DNA of 64,000 nucleotides from an uncultured Chryseobacterium sp. (GCA_913778275.1 CAJYWN010000009.1:62001-126000); one strand, 5' to 3'. Shown: positions 34,561-44,605, counted from the first letter of the stretch. Notes: generated by a model from the sequence alone, not told the origin. Program-made: numbers and translations.

Positions 34561-37377
34561 TTAATACCAGCCGCGTCGTGCTGCGTTGATGATGGAGTTC
34601 AGATTCAAAATTAACGTATAGCGGATGCGTTTTCCATAATCTTTGAATCCAGGTTCAAAGCCCAGTGAAGACTGTATCGGGAAATAAATTTCAAGAAAAT
34701 CCGGAATCACGCGTACCTTTACACCGCTGTCCCAAATGAACTTCGCCGGCTGGTTTTTATTGTCATATACTCCGGCATCTGCATAAACATGGAAAATTTT
34801 CCATACGCTGGTGTCTACATTTACAGAAGTAATCCATTTATTGACACTTCCCGGAATGAAAGATTTAAAACCTCCGTCAGCCAGGATATACTGTTGCGAA
34901 AGAATTCCTCCTGTAGCACTTTGTCCTAAAAGATTATAGGAGAAAGAGTAGTCTGAAACTCTGGAAATCCCGTAGTTGAATGTATTGTTTCGTGTATTGT
35001 TTTTGATAAAATATCCTGCAAAAAGACGTACACTTAGTTTTTGTCTGGGCGCGAATTCCCATCGGTAAAAACCTTCCGCAGTAACCTTATGGAAATCTTC
35101 CATCCACTGGGTATTGATTCCAAGACTTTTTTCGTGGATGCTCTGGCTGTCGTTGTATCCGTAACCAACGCTCCACAGATTATATTTGTCATAATCATTA
35201 TTGGCAATCATTAACGGACTGAGATCTCTTTCAAAATAATTATAAGAAATCCCAACGCTTCTGCTTACAGTGCTTCTCGGGTTTTTTCTGAAATTAAAAT
35301 TAGAATAAACGGAGCCTTTACGGTAAGCCAGATCATAATCATAATGAAAATATGAACCTGAAACTCCGAAAGTAAGGCTTCTGAAAATACTTTCGGCGGG
35401 AAGAAAAGAGTAGGCAACAGCACCGGAACCAGTTAATTTTCCCGTTCCTGTACTGTAAGTGGGAGTAAATGAATATAAAAATTTCTGATCAAAAAAAGAC
35501 TGGTTTTTAAAGTTGAATCCTATCAGAAATTTATCATAGGTATTGCTGAAACGAATTCTGGGACTGATGTAGATTTCGTTGAATTCCGGATTCGGAATAT
35601 CTTTGATCAGTTTCAGCTTGATTTTCCTCATGTTAGAGAAAAAGCCTTTTGCATACAGGAAGTTATCCCTGTAATTGGCTTCCGGAAAAATATAATCGTC
35701 GTTCAGCGTGATCTTGTTGATATTATTATCAGGAATTGTTACCGTCTTTGTTCTTTCATTAGTTTCAGTCTCAACCCAGAATTCTTTTTTATCGCCGTCC
35801 TTGGATTCGGTTTGAAGCTTTACCGGAATATTGGATGCTGTATTTTTAGTAATCTTTATATGAAGAGAATCTCCTTCTTTCTGAAATCTTCTAAGTTTAA
35901 AGTTGACTCTGTTTTTATGTTGTAAAAAATCAGACAGATAAGCTGTTCTTTTATCCTGTTCTGACAGTTCTTTTATAAAATCATCGGGATTGATTTCTTT
36001 ATCAGTATTTTTTGCAATGAAGTTCTGAACCAGGCTGTCGAAGCTTTCATACCCCATTTTATCAGCCGAATAATTAAATAGAGTACCTGTTTCGAAGCTG
36101 CTGATCGCCATATCGTTAAAATTGCTTAAAACCGAGTATTTTTCATCGATTTTCTGATCAAGATTTTGGGACATGATATACTGGTAGGCTAGTCCGTACC
36201 GCTCAATAAGCTTTACATCGGAAGCATAAAAAAGCTTTAAAGGCTTAACTCCAAAAATTTTACTCTCCGGCAAAGTCCCTAATAATTTGGTATCCGTATA
36301 AAATTTCTTCAGATACTGAATTTCCAGGTAGGATTTTAACCCGTTTTTAAACCAGTGGTGATCCTGTTTATCGGTAATAATGCTTTCGTCCAATGCTTTT
36401 TTTGCAACAATCCCGAAATAATCAAGATCTGTTTTCTGGGCATCAGTGAACAGCTGAAACCTGAATTTCCAGAATGTGATATCGTTATTTCCAAAGAAAT
36501 CTTCTTTTGCCCTAAATTTATCCGAGATGAAAATGCTTTTAGGAACGGTGCCGATTCTGTCTTTGATAAACTTCAAATGAAGCGGCAGGTAGAATTCCAG
36601 GTTTTGTTTTTCTTCAGGAGTCAGATTATATCCGAATTTCACTTCGGTTTTTATATCATTATTATTTACGGTGATTGAAGGATATTCATTCTGTGAAATG
36701 AGAAATTCCGGATCTGAATCAAGATATCCCCGAAAAGAATTCATTTGAAACTGCTGAAGATTACTTTCAATAAAATAATTAACCGGCAGATCAAAATTGA
36801 TAGTCCAGTACGTATTGAAACTCACGGATTCTTCAATATCGTGATAATCTCTTTTGGAAATATTGTCCGGATCAAAACGATCCGGAACAATAAAGAAGTA
36901 TTTTAATGCTATATTTTTATCGGAAGTCCCGTATCCTGTGAATTTTTTGTCGGGAAGCTGAATATCATACTGCAGTTTCAGTTTTAGCTGCTCTCCCGGC
37001 TGCAAAACTTTTTTAAGCGGAAGAAAAAAACTTTCATCCGAAATGTTGCTTACTGGGATCTCCTGATCAGCACTCTGAATTTTTAAGCTCAGTAATTTCC
37101 CGAGCTCATTTTTTTTTGCAAAATGAAGATCGGTATTCCTGTCTTCCAGTTTCCGGTAGACAAGGGATGTCCCTCTTTTATTGTAAGCGGATACCCAGTT
37201 TAAAAGCTTTACTGTGTTAAGATTGTGCCCGGAATTGTTGTAATATACTAATTCCTGATTTACCTGCAGCTGTTTTTTATCTGAAGACAGCTTTGCTTCA
37301 ATATAAATACTGTCTTTCTGTGCAGATACCTCTACAACACCCAGAAACAAAAAAAAGCCAATGCAAATATTTCTCAA
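34561..37377 (-). CDS. M1-peptidase-like protein without zinc site, fused to a predicted barrel
   Basis: 938 residues with signal peptide (MRNICIGFFLFLGVVEVSAQ). Residues 25-480 read as the M1 aminopeptidase arrangement: an N-terminal beta saddle and a helical gluzincin-like core containing DHHWFKNGLKSYLE (339-352). In active M1 enzymes this segment is W-x-x-E-G with Glu as zinc ligand; here it is Asn345, and the expected HExxH about 20 residues earlier is absent (VAKKA). From about 610 the sequence is beta-strand-rich with aromatic girdles to a terminal Trp-Tyr, like an outer-membrane barrel. Probably a non-catalytic envelope protein; role unknown. Confidence 0.75.
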   Translation of the reverse strand: MRNICIGFFLFLGVVEVSAQKDSIYIEAKLSSDKKQLQVNQELVYYNNSGHNLNTVKLLNWVSAYNKRGTSLVYRKLEDRNTDLHFAKKNELGKLLSLKIQSADQEIPVSNISDESFFLPLKKVLQPGEQLKLKLQYDIQLPDKKFTGYGTSDKNIALKYFFIVPDRFDPDNISKRDYHDIEESVSFNTYWTINFDLPVNYFIESNLQQFQMNSFRGYLDSDPEFLISQNEYPSITVNNNDIKTEVKFGYNLTPEEKQNLEFYLPLHLKFIKDRIGTVPKSIFISDKFRAKEDFFGNNDITFWKFRFQLFTDAQKTDLDYFGIVAKKALDESIITDKQDHHWFKNGLKSYLEIQYLKKFYTDTKLLGTLPESKIFGVKPLKLFYASDVKLIERYGLAYQYIMSQNLDQKIDEKYSVLSNFNDMAISSFETGTLFNYSADKMGYESFDSLVQNFIAKNTDKEINPDDFIKELSEQDKRTAYLSDFLQHKNRVNFKLRRFQKEGDSLHIKITKNTASNIPVKLQTESKDGDKKEFWVETETNERTKTVTIPDNNINKITLNDDYIFPEANYRDNFLYAKGFFSNMRKIKLKLIKDIPNPEFNEIYISPRIRFSNTYDKFLIGFNFKNQSFFDQKFLYSFTPTYSTGTGKLTGSGAVAYSFLPAESIFRSLTFGVSGSYFHYDYDLAYRKGSVYSNFNFRKNPRSTVSRSVGISYNYFERDLSPLMIANNDYDKYNLWSVGYGYNDSQSIHEKSLGINTQWMEDFHKVTAEGFYRWEFAPRQKLSVRLFAGYFIKNNTRNNTFNYGISRVSDYSFSYNLLGQSATGGILSQQYILADGGFKSFIPGSVNKWITSVNVDTSVWKIFHVYADAGVYDNKNQPAKFIWDSGVKVRVIPDFLEIYFPIQSSLGFEPGFKDYGKRIRYTLILNLNSIINAARRGWY

Positions 37378-37436
37378 TTACCTGTGATATGGTTCAAATA
37401 TAACGTATTTTACAAAAAGTCTGCCTAAATTTGAAA

Positions 37437-38816
37437 TTAACTTTGAGTTAGTTTTTTTTCCAGAGAATTCAGATAGGCATTCCATCCTTCATTCTTATAA
37501 GTAATGGCAGCCTCCGCAGGATTTTCAGATTTGTAGATTCCTCTTCCTACAATGATAAAATCGGTATGAAGCGTTTTAAAGACATGCTCCGGTGTATTGT
37601 ACTGCTGGCCTTTGCCGTCACCTGAATCCGCAAGATTAACACCCGGGGTGAAAAGCAGCATTTCTTCAGGAAGCGGATTTTGGGAAACTCCTCCGATAAC
37701 ATTAGGATGCGAAACGGCTACCTTTAATGCTTCTTCTCTGTAAGCGCTTGTTGTTAAAGCACCTTTTGAAGACATACCGATAATGGCTACAACGCCTACA
37801 TTTTTAAAACAGTCTAAAGAATCAAATCCTCCGATCACCTGGGAGGTTACAAAATCTGCCCAGTCTGTAATTTTAAATACACCGCTTGTAAACTGTAATT
37901 CCTGAGTATTTCCAATGTCTGCAAATTTTCTGTCTTCCATGAGCAGGAAATTATGTTTTGCAGCCAACGCTTTTAACGGAGTGATTGTTTTTTCGTATTC
38001 GAAATCAGATATAATGTCGATATGCGTTTTTAAAGCGATCACGTGAGGACCAACTTTTTCTGCAAGATCCAGTAATTCCTGAGTGGTGGTAACATCTGCA
38101 GAAGCAATCAGGTTGGACTGTTTTGCCAATGCGGTTTCCAATAGTTTTTTAGAAACGGAATGTTGTGCTGTATTAAGCTTTTGTTCGTATGAAGCTCTTG
38201 TGATTTCTTCAAACTGAATGTGATTACCCTTTAAGAAATCCTGGATTCTTTTTACCTCATCATCCGATAATTCTCCGTTTTCCTGAAGAATAGAGCAGAC
38301 TTCCGAAATATTGAAAAGCGTATGAACTCTGTAGCCTTTGCTTTCAAGAAGCTGTTTTCCGCCCTGTTCCCTGTCAAGGACTACCACGATGTCGGCTACT
38401 TTAATATCTTCCTGCTCAACTTCTGCAATGGTTTCAATTAAAGATTTTCCGGAGGTAATTACATCTTCCACCAAAAGACAGTTTTGTCCTTTCTGGTAAA
38501 TTCCTTCAATCAGTTTTTTGGTGCCGTAGTTTTTGGCTTCTTTTCTTTTTATAATTAATGGAATATAACTTTCCAGAGACATTGCTGTAGCCATCGGAAG
38601 GGCAGCATACGGAACTCCGCAGATCAGATCAAAATTATCCAAAGGAAGCATTTCCAGTAAATAATTGGCTAAGTTTTTTAAGATTTTCGGATCTGAAGCC
38701 AGTGGTCTTAAGTCTACATAAAAAGGACTTTCGATACCGCTTTTTAATGTAAATCTTCCGAATTTGATGATGCCCAGTTTATAGCACTCTAAAAAGAATT
38801 CTTTTTTACTTTCCAT
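37437..38816 (-). CDS. pyrF: Fused orotate phosphoribosyltransferase / OMP decarboxylase (UMP synthase)
   Basis: 459 residues with two enzymes in one chain. Residues 1-200 form orotate phosphoribosyltransferase (FTLKSGIESPFYVDLR and the PRPP loop VEDVITSGKS). Residues 210-455 form OMP decarboxylase with the catalytic Asp-Lys-Asp motif MEDRKFADIGNT and phosphate loop VGRGIYKSENP. Together they make UMP from orotate. This order and the decarboxylase type match the eukaryotic bifunctional enzyme. Start by standard ATG at 38816; no other pyr genes are adjacent. Confidence 0.95.
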   Translation of the reverse strand: MESKKEFFLECYKLGIIKFGRFTLKSGIESPFYVDLRPLASDPKILKNLANYLLEMLPLDNFDLICGVPYAALPMATAMSLESYIPLIIKRKEAKNYGTKKLIEGIYQKGQNCLLVEDVITSGKSLIETIAEVEQEDIKVADIVVVLDREQGGKQLLESKGYRVHTLFNISEVCSILQENGELSDDEVKRIQDFLKGNHIQFEEITRASYEQKLNTAQHSVSKKLLETALAKQSNLIASADVTTTQELLDLAEKVGPHVIALKTHIDIISDFEYEKTITPLKALAAKHNFLLMEDRKFADIGNTQELQFTSGVFKITDWADFVTSQVIGGFDSLDCFKNVGVVAIIGMSSKGALTTSAYREEALKVAVSHPNVIGGVSQNPLPEEMLLFTPGVNLADSGDGKGQQYNTPEHVFKTLHTDFIIVGRGIYKSENPAEAAITYKNEGWNAYLNSLEKKLTQS

Positions 38817-38962
38817 TATTTTTTATTAGATGTTTGCAAATTTAAGGAAATGATGTTGAAAGTCAATTGTGAATTTTACCCCGTAAGCAAATAGTGAAAT
38901 TTTTTTAAGCATTCTATATCAATTTAAACTCAACATGAATGAGACAGGTGTATGTTTATTTC

Positions 38963-38990
38963 ACAAAAAAACACCCTGAAGGATGTTTTA
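38963..38990 (-). terminator. Terminator of the YkvA-type gene
   Basis: On the minus strand, ACATCCT and AGGGTGT form a stem with a short loop, followed by seven T. Confidence 0.75.
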
Positions 38991-39350
38991 TTATTTTACG
39001 ATTTGAGCATCGATTACTTTCGTACTCTCTTTACTGTATTGCTGCTCTGCTTCCCAAAGAAGGAATTTATCTACTTCTTTGATCAGTTTCGGGATGGTAA
39101 GCGATAAAACGGCAAGATCGTCCAGCACACCGATTACAGGAACGGCAACTTCCGGAAGAAGATCAATCGGCGAGATGATGTATAATACTCCTAACAACGG
39201 AAGGATAATATCAATAGACCTCATCGGGTATTCTCCTTTTCTCCACATCCTTACCATTCTGAAAATGTCCGGGATCTTTTTCACAAAACCTTTGTGATTG
39301 ATGGCTTCTTTTGCCAGGCTTAATTTTGAATATTTCATTTTGTGTTTCAT
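38991..39350 (-). CDS. YkvA family protein (DUF1232)
   Basis: 119 residues. The DUF1232 core lies at about 45-95 with the signature YIISPIDLLPEVAVPVIGVLDD, a hydrophobic hairpin with conserved Pro-Ile-Asp. These are small membrane-associated proteins of unknown function. It begins with an ATG at 39350; a second Met five codons on is an alternative start. A minus-strand terminator follows the stop. Confidence 0.88.
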   Translation of the reverse strand: MKHKMKYSKLSLAKEAINHKGFVKKIPDIFRMVRMWRKGEYPMRSIDIILPLLGVLYIISPIDLLPEVAVPVIGVLDDLAVLSLTIPKLIKEVDKFLLWEAEQQYSKESTKVIDAQIVK

Positions 39351-39420
39351 TTTAATAATTCTACAACGGTACTTAATTCACAAATTCTGTACCAATGGAG
39401 TCTTATGGAACGTTAAAAAA

Positions 39421-39960
39421 TTATTTGATAATGTTATCGATAAACTGATGTACAGATTCTGTATTCCAGTCTCTTGAGGCATCTTCTTTAATGATGATTC
39501 TTCCGTCCTTATCGAGAAGATAAGTGGTAGGGAACACTTTCGGAAGTATTTTTTCTGAAATCGGACTTTGGGCGATGTAAACAGGCACGGTATAATTGTT
39601 TTCTTTCAAAAACTTTCTTACGGCATCTTCCTGGTCATTCATGGCAATAAGCACGAAATCTACATGATCTTTCCGGGTATCATAAAGTTTCTGGATGGAA
39701 GGCCATTCTTTTCTGCACGGCGGACACCAGGTTCCCCAGAAATTCAGGAATACCGCCTTGTCTTTAAAGGCTTTAAGGTTGGTGCTCGGCACATTGATTC
39801 CCTGTAAATCAATATCATAATCTTCGTCGCTTACATGTACTGCATTTTCAATGGTAGCAATAGGGAAGAACGTATCCTGCAGCTTTTCTTTAACTCCGGG
39901 AACGAATGCGATCACTGCAATAATAGCGATTAAGACGAAATAGATTATATTTTTTTTCAT
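39421..39960 (-). CDS. TlpA-like membrane-anchored thiol-disulfide oxidoreductase
   Basis: 179 residues. One N-terminal helix (about 4-22) anchors the protein with the thioredoxin fold in the periplasm. The active site is WCPPC (Trp78-Cys82), with the cis-proline loop VFPTTYLLD near 140. It resembles TlpA/ResA reductases used for cytochrome c maturation or repair of exported thiols. It is 42 bases downstream of another thioredoxin-fold gene on the same strand, suggesting a shared transcript. Confidence 0.93.
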   Translation of the reverse strand: MKKNIIYFVLIAIIAVIAFVPGVKEKLQDTFFPIATIENAVHVSDEDYDIDLQGINVPSTNLKAFKDKAVFLNFWGTWCPPCRKEWPSIQKLYDTRKDHVDFVLIAMNDQEDAVRKFLKENNYTVPVYIAQSPISEKILPKVFPTTYLLDKDGRIIIKEDASRDWNTESVHQFIDNIIK

Positions 39961-40002
39961 TTCAAATTTTAAAAAACATGAAGGGGTAAATTAACAACTA
40001 AA

Positions 40003-40566
40003 TTACAACAATTCCAAAATTTCCTGAACAGCATCTTTGCCTCTGTTCTTGGCGTAATATACCTGAAGGTCATTGTAAAAAAGATCTTTCGGATAGGCTA
40101 CAGGATCTGACTTGTATCTCATCAGCAGTTCTTTACCGTATTTCGGTCGCGGTCCCCAAGAATTTTTAACCTGAAAATCGCTGTCCAGGATAATTACTTT
40201 GGGGATAGATTCCGTTCCGTTGGTTAAAAACTGATTAATTAAACTTTTATCGCTGTCTCTCAGGAAAATGCGCACTTCATTTCGGCCTTCGAAGAATTTA
40301 ACCAAAGCCGGAACGGTAGCACTCGCATCGCCGCACCATACTTCGGAAATGATCAGTATTTTACCGTCAAAGTTTTTGGACTCCAGTTCCTGAAGCTGGT
40401 TTTCATCCGGAACATATTTTTTTAATGTTCTGTCGATTCTTTGCAGTCCCAGTTCATAATACTGTTTATAATCTGCTTCCTGCTGATTGGCAGGATTTTC
40501 TAATCTTTGTTTTCCAGTTTTCACATACTCTTCAAAAGAGATGCTTTGGTCCCAGTAATTTTTCAT
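40003..40566 (-). CDS. Thioredoxin-family protein with single active-site Cys
   Basis: 187 residues, no signal peptide. The fold is thioredoxin-like, with EVWCGDASATVPAL near 85 (one Cys where classical members have CxxC) and a cis-Pro segment TESIPKVIILD near 120. Close relatives are annotated as thioredoxin-family proteins in Bacteroidetes. A classical dithiol mechanism is not possible at that site; a glutaredoxin-like monothiol or binding role is more likely. It lies 11 bases downstream of aroC on the same strand. Confidence 0.82.
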   Translation of the reverse strand: MKNYWDQSISFEEYVKTGKQRLENPANQQEADYKQYYELGLQRIDRTLKKYVPDENQLQELESKNFDGKILIISEVWCGDASATVPALVKFFEGRNEVRIFLRDSDKSLINQFLTNGTESIPKVIILDSDFQVKNSWGPRPKYGKELLMRYKSDPVAYPKDLFYNDLQVYYAKNRGKDAVQEILELL

Positions 40567-40577
40567 TACTATTTATA

Positions 40578-41648
40578 TTAAAAATTGTTGGTATTTCTTG
40601 TTTTGTTAATCAGGAACAGATCTGCCAGAACAAACGCTGCCAGACTTTCCACCACGGGAACTGCTCTTGGAAGCACACATGGATCATGGCGTCCTTTTCC
40701 TTCTACAACTACCTGATTTCCGTTTTTGTCAACACTTTCCTGAGGTCTCAGAATCGTTGCAACCGGTTTGAAAGCTACGCGGAAATAGATATCCATTCCA
40801 TTAGAGATTCCACCCTGAATTCCACCCGAAAGGTTTGACTTTGTAGTAAAATCTTCGTTAAAAAGATCATTGTGCTCTTTTCCTGTCATTTTAGCACCAC
40901 AGAATCCGCTTCCGTATTCGAAACCTTTTGCAGCATTGATGTTCAGCATGGCTTTGGCCAGTTCAGCCTGAAGTTTTGAAAAAACAGGTTCGCCGATTCC
41001 CACCGGAACATTTTTGATGACGCAGGTAATGGTACCGCCGATGGTGTTTCCTTCTTTTTTGATCTCTTTGATTCTTTCGATCATTTTTTCTGCCGTTTCC
41101 GGATCGGGACAACGTACCTCGTTGCTTTCCGTTTTTGAAAAGTCGAGCGCCTGATAAGGTTTTTCACAGAAAATTTCGCCCACGGAAGAAACGTAAGCGT
41201 TGATTTCAATATCTGATAATAGTTGTTTTGCTAAAGCTCCGGCAACCACCCAGTTCATGGTTTCTCTTGCAGAAGATTTTCCGCCGCCGCGATAATCCCT
41301 CAGGCCGTACTTTTGATCATATGTAAAATCGGCATGGCTGGGGCGATAAGAATTGGCAATATGATCGTAATCTTTTGATTTCTGATTTTCATTTTCGATG
41401 ATAAAGCCAATGGGAGTTCCGGTTGTTTTACCTTCAAAAATACCTGAAAGAAACTGTACGGTGTCACTTTCTTTTCGTTGGGTTACGATGGCAGACTGTC
41501 CCGGTTTTCTGCGGTCCAGTTCATATTGTATTTTGTCAAAATCAACCTGAAGGCCTGCCGGAAAATTATTGATGATTCCGCCGTATGCGGGGCCATGACT
41601 CTCTCCGAATGTTGTAAGGCTGAGAAGATTACCTAAAGTATTTAACAT
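40578..41648 (-). CDS. aroC: Chorismate synthase
   Basis: 356 residues. The last step of the shikimate pathway, converting EPSP to chorismate with reduced FMN. Family signatures are present: [12 protein letters not shown] at the start, [14 protein letters not shown] near 120 and [16 protein letters not shown] near 275. It is followed at 11 bases by the thioredoxin-fold gene, so the two are likely co-transcribed. Cytosolic. Confidence 0.98.
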   Translation of the reverse strand: MLNTLGNLLSLTTFGESHGPAYGGIINNFPAGLQVDFDKIQYELDRRKPGQSAIVTQRKESDTVQFLSGIFEGKTTGTPIGFIIENENQKSKDYDHIANSYRPSHADFTYDQKYGLRDYRGGGKSSARETMNWVVAGALAKQLLSDIEINAYVSSVGEIFCEKPYQALDFSKTESNEVRCPDPETAEKMIERIKEIKKEGNTIGGTITCVIKNVPVGIGEPVFSKLQAELAKAMLNINAAKGFEYGSGFCGAKMTGKEHNDLFNEDFTTKSNLSGGIQGGISNGMDIYFRVAFKPVATILRPQESVDKNGNQVVVEGKGRHDPCVLPRAVPVVESLAAFVLADLFLINKTRNTNNF

Positions 41649-41689
41649 GACACAAATTTACGGCTTTTTATTCAGATTTAAAATGAAGT

Positions 41690-43333
41690 CTATTTGTTCT
41701 GTTGATAGGCATTTTCTATAGCATGAATAACTTTTTCAGCTTCTTTTTTTTGCTTAGTTGTTAATTTTTTCCAGATGAATCCTTTGCGTATATTTTTTTC
41801 ATCTGCCATTTGCGGGAAAATACCGGTTCGCACATCATCAACAACATAACTTTCCGAAATCGCCGGCAGTTTTGTTTTATAGCTGTAAGGGTAATTTTTC
41901 GATATATGAAAGGATAAATTCCCGATTTTGAAAGAGTGAAATGCGTTGCCTTTATATACAGATGGCCTGCAGAGCTGTTCTGCTTCCAATTTTCCCATAA
42001 AACTTCCGGGCCTGAAACTCGGAAGATAGATCTGAAGAATATTCGGCACTGTTAAAAAGCTGATGCATAAGATGCTTAAAACAGAAAATACGGCAACTGA
42101 TTTTTTCCGGTTAAAAGAATTCATCAGCATGACAAAGAAAATCACGAAAAATACATCAGTGAAAAATCTGTACTGTGCGGAAAAAAGCAGTACTAAAATA
42201 CATTTAATAATGATTGAAATACAGATTAAACTAATAACCCGATTGTTTTTAATAAAAGTAAAAACAATAAAGGTGATCAGGGTGATAACGAAAAGAATAT
42301 TGATCTTTGCTTTAATTCCATTTAATAAAAGCCAGTTTTTGATATAGTCAATGGTTGAAAAGTTTCTGATTTCTTCATAGGTGTATTGCATATCATAGGT
42401 TTTCTGAATGGCAAACTGAGAAGATATTTTTAGTATTTCTGAATTCGGCTTCCATGATATTCCAAGATCCGGAGAAGAAACAGGAAAAATTGGATAACCG
42501 AAAGTATAGATGTTTTTTATAAAAAAAAGCAATACAATCAAAATGCCCGGAAAAAGCTGTTTACAATTAGATTTAACAATAAAAATAGAATATAAAAAAC
42601 TCAAAACCGGAAGCCATACCATGGTCGGTTTTATGATGAACACAAACACTGAAAAAGCAAACAGTGAGGCTGTAGATTTGTTTCCTTCCAGAATTTCTTT
42701 TAAGATAACCATTGAAAAAACAATCACTGGAAGATCAGGGCTTGGTGATTGTGAAAATAACAGCAGAACAGGAATAAAGCATAATTGGATCCAGCTCTTT
42801 TTTTCAACAATATATAAAGTATAAATAATGAGCAACACCGAATTGATTCTTAAAAAAGGATCCGAGAAATTTGAAAATCCTGCCTGAAAGATATGCCATA
42901 CGGACATTTGTCCCAATGTAAGGTCAAGATTTGATATTCCTTTCACTATTCCGAATTCGGTAAGCCACTTTATTGTGGGAACGTAATACCCGAAATGATC
43001 CAGAATAAAAGGATAAAACGATCCGCAGAATGTAATGATCAAAGAAACAGTACCGATCAGCCAACAGTCTTTTTTAGAAAAGATACTGACTTTTTTATAT
43101 AAATGATCCTTGAAAAAAAACAGCAGTCCTGTTACTATAACAGGAATTTCTACATATATATTCAATGGTACAAAAAACGCCAGAATGGTAAAAATAATGC
43201 CAAGTCCTAATATTCCCGAAAATGCCTTTCCGGTGATTCCTTGTGTGCAAGAGTTTATTATAAGACAGGTTATGCTTCCCCAACCCATCAGAACCGGAAT
43301 CAGAACAGCAGCAGAAAGAAGAATGGCCAGCAT
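41690..43333 (-). CDS. Multi-pass membrane protein, LIC_10190-like
   Basis: 547 residues from the ATG at 43333; the preceding in-frame codons to a TTG lie inside a terminator hairpin and are rejected. About ten to twelve hydrophobic helices fill residues 1-430, followed by a soluble tail with basic end (KKLTTKQKKEAEKVIHAIE). The pattern resembles glycosyltransferase-like or LIC_10190-type membrane proteins of unknown function. No catalytic motif can be assigned. Its ATG is only a few bases from the T-tract of the upstream gene's terminator. Confidence 0.75.
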   Translation of the reverse strand: MLAILLSAAVLIPVLMGWGSITCLIINSCTQGITGKAFSGILGLGIIFTILAFFVPLNIYVEIPVIVTGLLFFFKDHLYKKVSIFSKKDCWLIGTVSLIITFCGSFYPFILDHFGYYVPTIKWLTEFGIVKGISNLDLTLGQMSVWHIFQAGFSNFSDPFLRINSVLLIIYTLYIVEKKSWIQLCFIPVLLLFSQSPSPDLPVIVFSMVILKEILEGNKSTASLFAFSVFVFIIKPTMVWLPVLSFLYSIFIVKSNCKQLFPGILIVLLFFIKNIYTFGYPIFPVSSPDLGISWKPNSEILKISSQFAIQKTYDMQYTYEEIRNFSTIDYIKNWLLLNGIKAKINILFVITLITFIVFTFIKNNRVISLICISIIIKCILVLLFSAQYRFFTDVFFVIFFVMLMNSFNRKKSVAVFSVLSILCISFLTVPNILQIYLPSFRPGSFMGKLEAEQLCRPSVYKGNAFHSFKIGNLSFHISKNYPYSYKTKLPAISESYVVDDVRTGIFPQMADEKNIRKGFIWKKLTTKQKKEAEKVIHAIENAYQQNK

Positions 43334-43334
43334 A

Positions 43335-43366
43335 CAAAAAGATTGCTTAAAAATAAGCAATCTTTT
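43335..43366 (-). terminator. Bidirectional terminator abutting the membrane-protein start
   Basis: AAGATTGCTTA (43339-43349) pairs with TAAGCAATCTT (43354-43364), 11 perfect pairs around AAAA, with T runs on both strands. The minus-strand T-tract ends 2 bases before the ATG of the next gene. Confidence 0.88.
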
Positions 43367-43391
43367 CTAAGTTATTGTGAAAAATAATTAA

Positions 43392-43931
43392 TTAACGTGG
43401 CTGTACTCTTCCGCTTTTTCTGTCCTGTGCTCTACCTAAAGTATATCCTGTGGCTCCACCGATTACCCCACCAATGGCAGCACCGGCACCCGGACTTTTC
43501 TTATTAACAATCGCTCCCAGTGCAGCACCACCGACAGCACCAATGATGGTACCTTTGGCAGCTTCACTCATCCCTTTTTTCTGAGTAGTACCTTGGGAAG
43601 CACTGCTTCCGCTATTGGCATAAGTTCCGCTGCTTGAGCTGGAGCTGGGTCTGTCACGGTATACGGTATGTGTTTCTCTGATTACCTGAGGTTTTGAATT
43701 CGCTGCAGCGGTTTTAGCTTTCTCAACTTCAGCAACACTGTCTGCTTTTTTCTGCGCTTCGTAGGCTATCTTTTCTTTTTCAATAGCTAATTTCTGCTTT
43801 TCTATTTCTAATTGTCTCATCTGGAATTCCATTTTTTGTTGTTCCAGTGATTTTTCGGCTACCTGATCATCTTTTTTACAGGCTGTCAGTACAAATACTG
43901 ATAATAATCCTGTTAACACTATACTTTTCAT
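43392..43931 (-). CDS. Glycine-zipper lipoprotein
   Basis: 179 residues. Lipoprotein signal ends LTACKK at Cys18. A Glu/Lys/Gln coiled-coil segment (about 28-75) and a Ser-rich linker (about 92-115) lead to a glycine zipper at about 125-165 (GTIIGAVGGAALGAIV, GAAIGGVIGGATGYTLG). Gly-zipper lipoproteins pack in or against the outer membrane, often with stress-related roles. A terminator follows. Specific function unknown. Confidence 0.85.
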   Translation of the reverse strand: MKSIVLTGLLSVFVLTACKKDDQVAEKSLEQQKMEFQMRQLEIEKQKLAIEKEKIAYEAQKKADSVAEVEKAKTAAANSKPQVIRETHTVYRDRPSSSSSSGTYANSGSSASQGTTQKKGMSEAAKGTIIGAVGGAALGAIVNKKSPGAGAAIGGVIGGATGYTLGRAQDRKSGRVQPR

Positions 43932-44164
43932 AATTCAAATTTTAATAGGGTCCAAAGACCAGCTTTGTTGGTATGGTATTTTCAATTATGGCGCCAATAT
44001 TTAGTTAAGTAATGTTAAAATTTTAAAAAAAATATTAAAAATAATTCAGAATGATTAAATAACCCTCATTAATAAAGAAATAAGAGAGATGACTTTTATT
44101 TAATTTTCTCTTTATGTTGAATTATATAAAATTGATTAATTTTACTGTTACCAAATTACATTTT

Positions 44165-44605
44165 ATGAAAACAACATCTAAACTTCTGCTGTTGCCGGTA
44201 TTAATGGCAATACTTACAGGATGCTCATCCAATGATGACTTAATGGTACAGGAAACAAAAGTTCCTGTAGAGAAAAAAGAAGCTTCTAAAACACAGACTT
44301 ACAACATCCGCTACGGTCTCGTATCACAGAATGGTACCAAAACACTTTCAGGGAGCTATGATGTCGGAAGCTTTGTTGCTACCAATACTGTTACAGGTGA
44401 ATCTTTTGAAACCTATGCGGGCGGAGGTTTTCAGGCGTTGCCAAAATACTATGAAGGACTTCCTGCCGGAACCTACACCTTTACAGCAATGCAGGGGCAG
44501 GGCGGCTGGGTAGGATATAGTTCTGTGACAGGCGTGGTTTCCGATGACCAGGTGGATGACGACGGCTATATTACCATATATATACCTATTGTCTGGGAAG
44601 AATAA
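44165..44605 (+). CDS. Predicted lipoprotein, unknown function
   Basis: 146 residues from the ATG at 44165; earlier in-frame codons lie outside the signal peptide. The lipobox is ILTGCSS with Cys at about 19. The mature part is a compact beta protein with Gly/Thr/Tyr-rich segments (SGSYDVGSFVATNT, AGTYTFTAMQGQGGW). No known domain was recognised. It is followed after 144 bases by another small lipoprotein on the same strand. Confidence 0.75.
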   Translation: MKTTSKLLLLPVLMAILTGCSSNDDLMVQETKVPVEKKEASKTQTYNIRYGLVSQNGTKTLSGSYDVGSFVATNTVTGESFETYAGGGFQALPKYYEGLPAGTYTFTAMQGQGGWVGYSSVTGVVSDDQVDDDGYITIYIPIVWEE

